Shown: positions 61,424 to 64,000 of the stretch, piece by piece
Position numbering within the stretch: the first letter of the stretch is position 1
Layout: every line of letters begins with the position of its first letter
Assembly (NCBI GenBank): GCA_023425645.1
Contig: JAFACG010000037.1
Coordinates: 10,355-74,354 of the forward strand
From: Pseudomonadota bacterium
Lineage (GTDB): Bacteria > Pseudomonadota > Gammaproteobacteria > Burkholderiales > Burkholderiaceae_B
Reading direction: 5' to 3'
Length of the DNA stretch: 64,000 bases
Made by a program: the position numbers and the translations under genes
Notes under the pieces: model-generated
Databases searched by the model: none
Told to the model about the DNA's origin: nothing
The model's input: the letters and a program-made list of their open reading frames with translations, nothing else

Positions 61424-62032
61424 ATGATGGTGCTCTACTCTGGAACGACCTGCCCTTTCTCGCAACGCTGCCGTTTCGTGTTGTTTGAAAAAGGCATGGA
61501 TTTCGAGATCCGCGACATCGACTTGTACAACAAGCCTGAAGATATCGCCGTCATGAACCCCTACGGACAGGTGCCCATCCTGGTCGAACGCGACCTGATC
61601 CTGTACGAATCGAACATCATCAACGAATACATCGACGAGCGCTTCCCCCATCCGCAGCTGATGCCTGCGGACCCCACCATGCGCGCCCGCACCCGCCTGT
61701 TCCTGTACAACTTCGAAAAGGAACTGTTCGTGCACGTGGCCGCCCTGGAAGACCGCCGCAACACCGACCCCAAGGCCCAGGACCTGGCCCGCCAGCAGAT
61801 CCGCAACCACCTGGCGCAACTGGCCCCCATCCTGCTCAAGAACAAGTACATGCTGGGTGAAGAATTCTCCATGCTCGACGTGGCCATCGCCCCCCTGCTC
61901 TGGCGCCTGGACCACTATGGCATCGAACTGCCCAAGAGCGCCGCGCCCGTGCAGAAGTATGCCGAGCGCGTATTCTCGCGTCCCGCCTATATCGAGGCGC
62001 TGACGCCCTCCGAAAAAGTCATGCGTCGCTGA
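61424..62032 (+). CDS. sspA: Stringent starvation protein A
   Basis: A 202-residue GST-fold protein without GST activity, bound to RNA polymerase in stress. YSGTTCPFSQRCRFVLFEKG, MNPYGQVPILVERDLILYES and the SspA-type PHPQLMP segment are typical. I chose ATG 61424 (MMVLYSG). It lies 7 bp before sspB. Confidence 0.94.
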   Translation: MMVLYSGTTCPFSQRCRFVLFEKGMDFEIRDIDLYNKPEDIAVMNPYGQVPILVERDLILYESNIINEYIDERFPHPQLMPADPTMRARTRLFLYNFEKELFVHVAALEDRRNTDPKAQDLARQQIRNHLAQLAPILLKNKYMLGEEFSMLDVAIAPLLWRLDHYGIELPKSAAPVQKYAERVFSRPAYIEALTPSEKVMRR

Positions 62033-62039
62033 TCCCATC

Positions 62040-62471
62040 ATGCAAGAAACCTCGACCAAGCCCTACCTGCTGCGCGCCCTGCACGAATGGTGCACCGACA
62101 ACGGCTACACGCCGCACATCGTCGTCACCGTGGACGCCAATACCGTGGTCCCGCGCGGGCACATCCAGGACGGCCAGATCACCCTGAACATCGGGCACCT
62201 GGCCACCAACCGCCTGGTCATGGGCAACGACTACATCGAATTCCAGACCCGCTTTGGCGGCGTCACGGAAGACATCTTCGTACCCGTTGCCGCCGTGTCG
62301 GCCATCTACGCCCGCGAGACGGGCGCCGGCATGGGCTTTGACGTGGTGGAGTCCGAGCCCTACCCGGGCGGCGATACGCCCGACGCCGCCTCCGAAAAGG
62401 CCGACGATGCACCCGCCCCCGCCAAGGATGGCGACGGCAGCAAGGTTTCGCACCTGAAGATCGTCAAGTAA
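62040..62471 (+). CDS. sspB: ClpXP specificity-enhancing factor SspB
   Basis: A 143-residue adaptor that hands ssrA-tagged proteins to ClpXP. The substrate-binding domain is KPYLLRALHEWCTDNGYTPH and ITLNIGHLATNRLVMGNDYI. The acidic/Ala linker ends in the ClpX-docking tail HLKIVK. Confidence 0.94.
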   Translation: MQETSTKPYLLRALHEWCTDNGYTPHIVVTVDANTVVPRGHIQDGQITLNIGHLATNRLVMGNDYIEFQTRFGGVTEDIFVPVAAVSAIYARETGAGMGFDVVESEPYPGGDTPDAASEKADDAPAPAKDGDGSKVSHLKIVK

Positions 62472-62491
62472 GCACGCACGACGCACACGCA

Positions 62492-62524
62492 ACAAGGGCC
62501 CCGCATGGGGCCCTTGTGCTTTTT
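62492..62524 (+). terminator. Rho-independent terminator after sspB
   Basis: Stem ACAAGGGCCCC / GGGGCCCTTGT (11 bp, loop GCAT) is followed within 3 bp by a five-T run. It marks the end of the core block. Confidence 0.88.
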
Positions 62525-62681
62525 GTTCCTCGCAGAAGTCCTCTCGACGCCGCACCGAATTGGTTCTGCCTGACCTCACCGATCACTGCAAAGCTCACGC
62601 AAAGACGCATGGTCAATGTTGATATTGACCGTTATTTAAGAGCACTTACCTTAACGCACTCACTATTTAAAAAAAATGGAT

Positions 62682-62710
62682 TTGCTTAAATAAAAGCACA
62701 ACTCCATAAT
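62682..62710 (+). promoter_or_regulatory. Candidate fic promoter giving a leaderless transcript
   Basis: TTGCTT (62682-62687) and CATAAT (62705-62710) have a 17 bp spacer. Transcription would start about 62717, at the fic ATG (62716), and no Shine-Dalgarno site precedes it. Confidence 0.45.
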
Positions 62711-62715
62711 GGGGC

Positions 62716-63879
62716 ATGCCTGAATCTTCCCCCACCCTTCGGCTAGGACACTTTGTCGAAGCCCCTGTTGCGGGCGAGTTCGTGCGCGCCTTTGTACCGC
62801 CGCCGCTGCCTCCGCAACCGCCCATCGATGTACTGGCCCTGCTGGAACGACTAAGCTTAGCGGAACGCGCACTGGGACGTCTGGACGGCATCACGATGCT
62901 GCTCCCGCGTCAGGAACTGTTCCTCTATATGTATGTCAGGAAAGAAGCAGTCCTCTCATCCCAGATCGAAGGTACGCAATCAACTCTTTCGGATTTGCTC
63001 CGTTTCGAAACCGAAGCGCAAGCGGGCCAGCCAATCGACGACATTCGTGAAGTATCAAACTACGTCGATGCGATGATGTATGGTTTGGAACGACTGAAAG
63101 AGTTGCCCCTGTCCTTGCGCCTGATTCGCGAAATGCACGCGCGCCTGCTTCAAAGTGGACGTGGCGGCACGAAAAACCCCGGCGAATTTCGACGTTCACA
63201 GAACTGGATAGGCGGGTCGCGCCCGGGCAACGCGCTTTTCGTACCGCCGCCGCCCGCCGAGATGGCCTCTTGTCTTGATGCTCTTGAACGCTTCATGCAT
63301 GAAGACCAGTCGCGACTACCGGCACTGGTTAAGGCAGGTCTGCTGCACGTCCAGTTCGAAACCATTCATCCGTTCTTGGACGGTAACGGCAGGATCGGCC
63401 GCCTGCTGGTCACCCTTTATCTGTGCGTCAACGGAGTGCTGCGCAAACCGTTGCTCTACCTGAGCCTTTATCTCAAAACTCATCGCACGGACTATTACCG
63501 CCTGCTTCAAGAAGTACGCGAGCACGGCGCATGGGAAGCCTGGCTCGACTTTTATCTCGCCGGCGTCGCAGATACGGCCAATCAGGCGTTCGACGCCGCC
63601 ACCCGGATCGTCGATCTATTCAAGGAAGACCGCGAACGGATCACCGCGCAAAGTGACCGACCTGGCTCAGCCCTACGCGTCCATGATCTGTTTCAACAGC
63701 ACCCCTATCTAACAGCCAGTCAACTCGTCCAACAAACAGGCCTTTCGACTCCGACGGTCAATGCAGCGCTCTCTGACCTGGAACGGCTCGGCATTATCAA
63801 AGAAATCACCGGTCGCAAACGGGGCCGCGTTTTCAGCTATCAGCAATACCTCGCCATTTTGAGCGAAGGCACCGTATAG
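62716..63879 (+). CDS. Fic-family AMP-transferase-like protein, C-terminus cut by an IS
   Basis: A 387-residue Fic protein. The catalytic motif HPFLDGNGRIGR (His218 to Arg229) is intact. An inhibitory helix with SSQIEG (Glu85) lies N-terminal, so this is a class II, self-inhibited Fic. A C-terminal winged helix (QLVQQTGLSTPTVNAALSDL) completes the usual Fic-HTH layout. It ends ..ILSEGTV at a TAG directly joined to an IS terminal repeat, so the last few native residues are probably replaced. Base composition is lower in GC than the core genes, as for acquired genes. Targets are unknown. Confidence 0.88.
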   Translation: MPESSPTLRLGHFVEAPVAGEFVRAFVPPPLPPQPPIDVLALLERLSLAERALGRLDGITMLLPRQELFLYMYVRKEAVLSSQIEGTQSTLSDLLRFETEAQAGQPIDDIREVSNYVDAMMYGLERLKELPLSLRLIREMHARLLQSGRGGTKNPGEFRRSQNWIGGSRPGNALFVPPPPAEMASCLDALERFMHEDQSRLPALVKAGLLHVQFETIHPFLDGNGRIGRLLVTLYLCVNGVLRKPLLYLSLYLKTHRTDYYRLLQEVREHGAWEAWLDFYLAGVADTANQAFDAATRIVDLFKEDRERITAQSDRPGSALRVHDLFQQHPYLTASQLVQQTGLSTPTVNAALSDLERLGIIKEITGRKRGRVFSYQQYLAILSEGTV

Positions 63880-64000
63880 TGGACCCCAAATTTGAGACGG
63901 GGGTTTAAGCTGTCGTCCGCGAAAGGATGGTAGCGAATGAGTGAAGGTAAAAAGCGCAGGGTGCACAGCGCCGAGTTTAAGGCCAAGGTGGGACTGGAAG
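63880..64000 (+). mobile_element. Left end of an IS3-family insertion sequence (partial)
   Basis: TGGACCCCAAATTTGAGACG at 63880 begins right after the fic stop and looks like a terminal inverted repeat. About 55 bp further, an orfA-type transposase gene starts. The element runs off the window, so its right end, length and target duplication are not visible. Confidence 0.7.
63937..64000 (+). CDS. IS3-family transposase OrfA, N-terminus (partial)
   Basis: The 21 visible residues (MSEGKKRRVHSAEFKAKVGL..) match the N-terminus of IS3-type OrfA, a helix-turn-helix DNA-binding protein that with OrfB forms the transposase by frameshifting. The ATG at 63937 has AAAGGATGG upstream. The rest is beyond the window. 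Confidence 0.75.
   Translation, partial: MSEGKKRRVHSAEFKAKVGLE

Overview
The window is high-GC, densely coded DNA from a betaproteobacterium. It most resembles Burkholderiales, family Alcaligenaceae (Bordetella, Achromobacter, Castellaniella or Kerstersia type). The main reasons are the block mlaFEDAC - ABC exporter - bolA - murA - his - HIT - tatABC - degQ-like - mscL - petABC - sspAB, and several orphan Bug (TTT-family) periplasmic receptors. The family assignment rests on gene order and protein resemblance only; the genus is not resolved. No rRNA, tRNA or CRISPR array was recognised.

Layout. 1-2 kb: end of cobS and complete cobT (cobaltochelatase). 2-8.2 kb: accessory metabolic region with an IclR regulator, phosphotransacetylase, two Bug receptors, a broken metallo-beta-lactamase-fold gene, an internally deleted LysR gene and a DUF3060 protein. 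8.3-11.1 kb: pgi, then a lower-GC DUF433/DUF5615 toxin-antitoxin-like pair. 11.1-17.7 kb: an autotransporter, an N-terminally short LTA-synthase/sulfatase-like protein, an NCS2 nucleobase permease and a LysE-EamA chimeric transporter gene. 17.8-26.6 kb: a GntR regulator divergent from a nine-gene aromatic catabolic operon (FAH hydrolase, OCD-family oxidoreductase, bicupin, two-subunit Rieske oxygenase with ferredoxin and reductase, SnoaL-like protein, Bug receptor). 26.6-31 kb: LysR divergent from an NCS2 permease and a deaminase, then an EamA transporter. 31-35 kb: beta-oxidation pair (thiolase and a FadN-type fused dehydrogenase/hydratase). 35.4-36.5 kb: two half-size chromate transporters. 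36.6-40.6 kb: IclR divergent from an isocitrate-lyase-family lyase, Bug receptor, CHMI-like isomerase and second FAH hydrolase. 40.7-62.5 kb: conserved core (lipid transport, murein, histidine, Tat, bc1 complex, SspAB). 62.6-64 kb: a Fic AMP-transferase whose last codons are cut by an IS element.

How the parts work together. The left 40 kb is catabolic: each small-molecule cluster pairs a divergent regulator with enzymes, and several carry a Bug receptor for uptake or sensing. The best candidate for an undescribed system is 17.8-26.6 kb. Its oxygenase resembles salicylate 5-hydroxylase (NagGH), its bicupin has metal-binding histidines only in the C-terminal half, and its control region carries three copies of TTGCATGCAA spaced 31 and 62 bp apart, with a fourth in the first gene. 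A second theme is decay: several loci look like deletion scars (MBL/Bug junction, LysR, LysE-EamA chimera, LTA-synthase N-terminus), and mlaB and hisC are missing from their expected operon positions.
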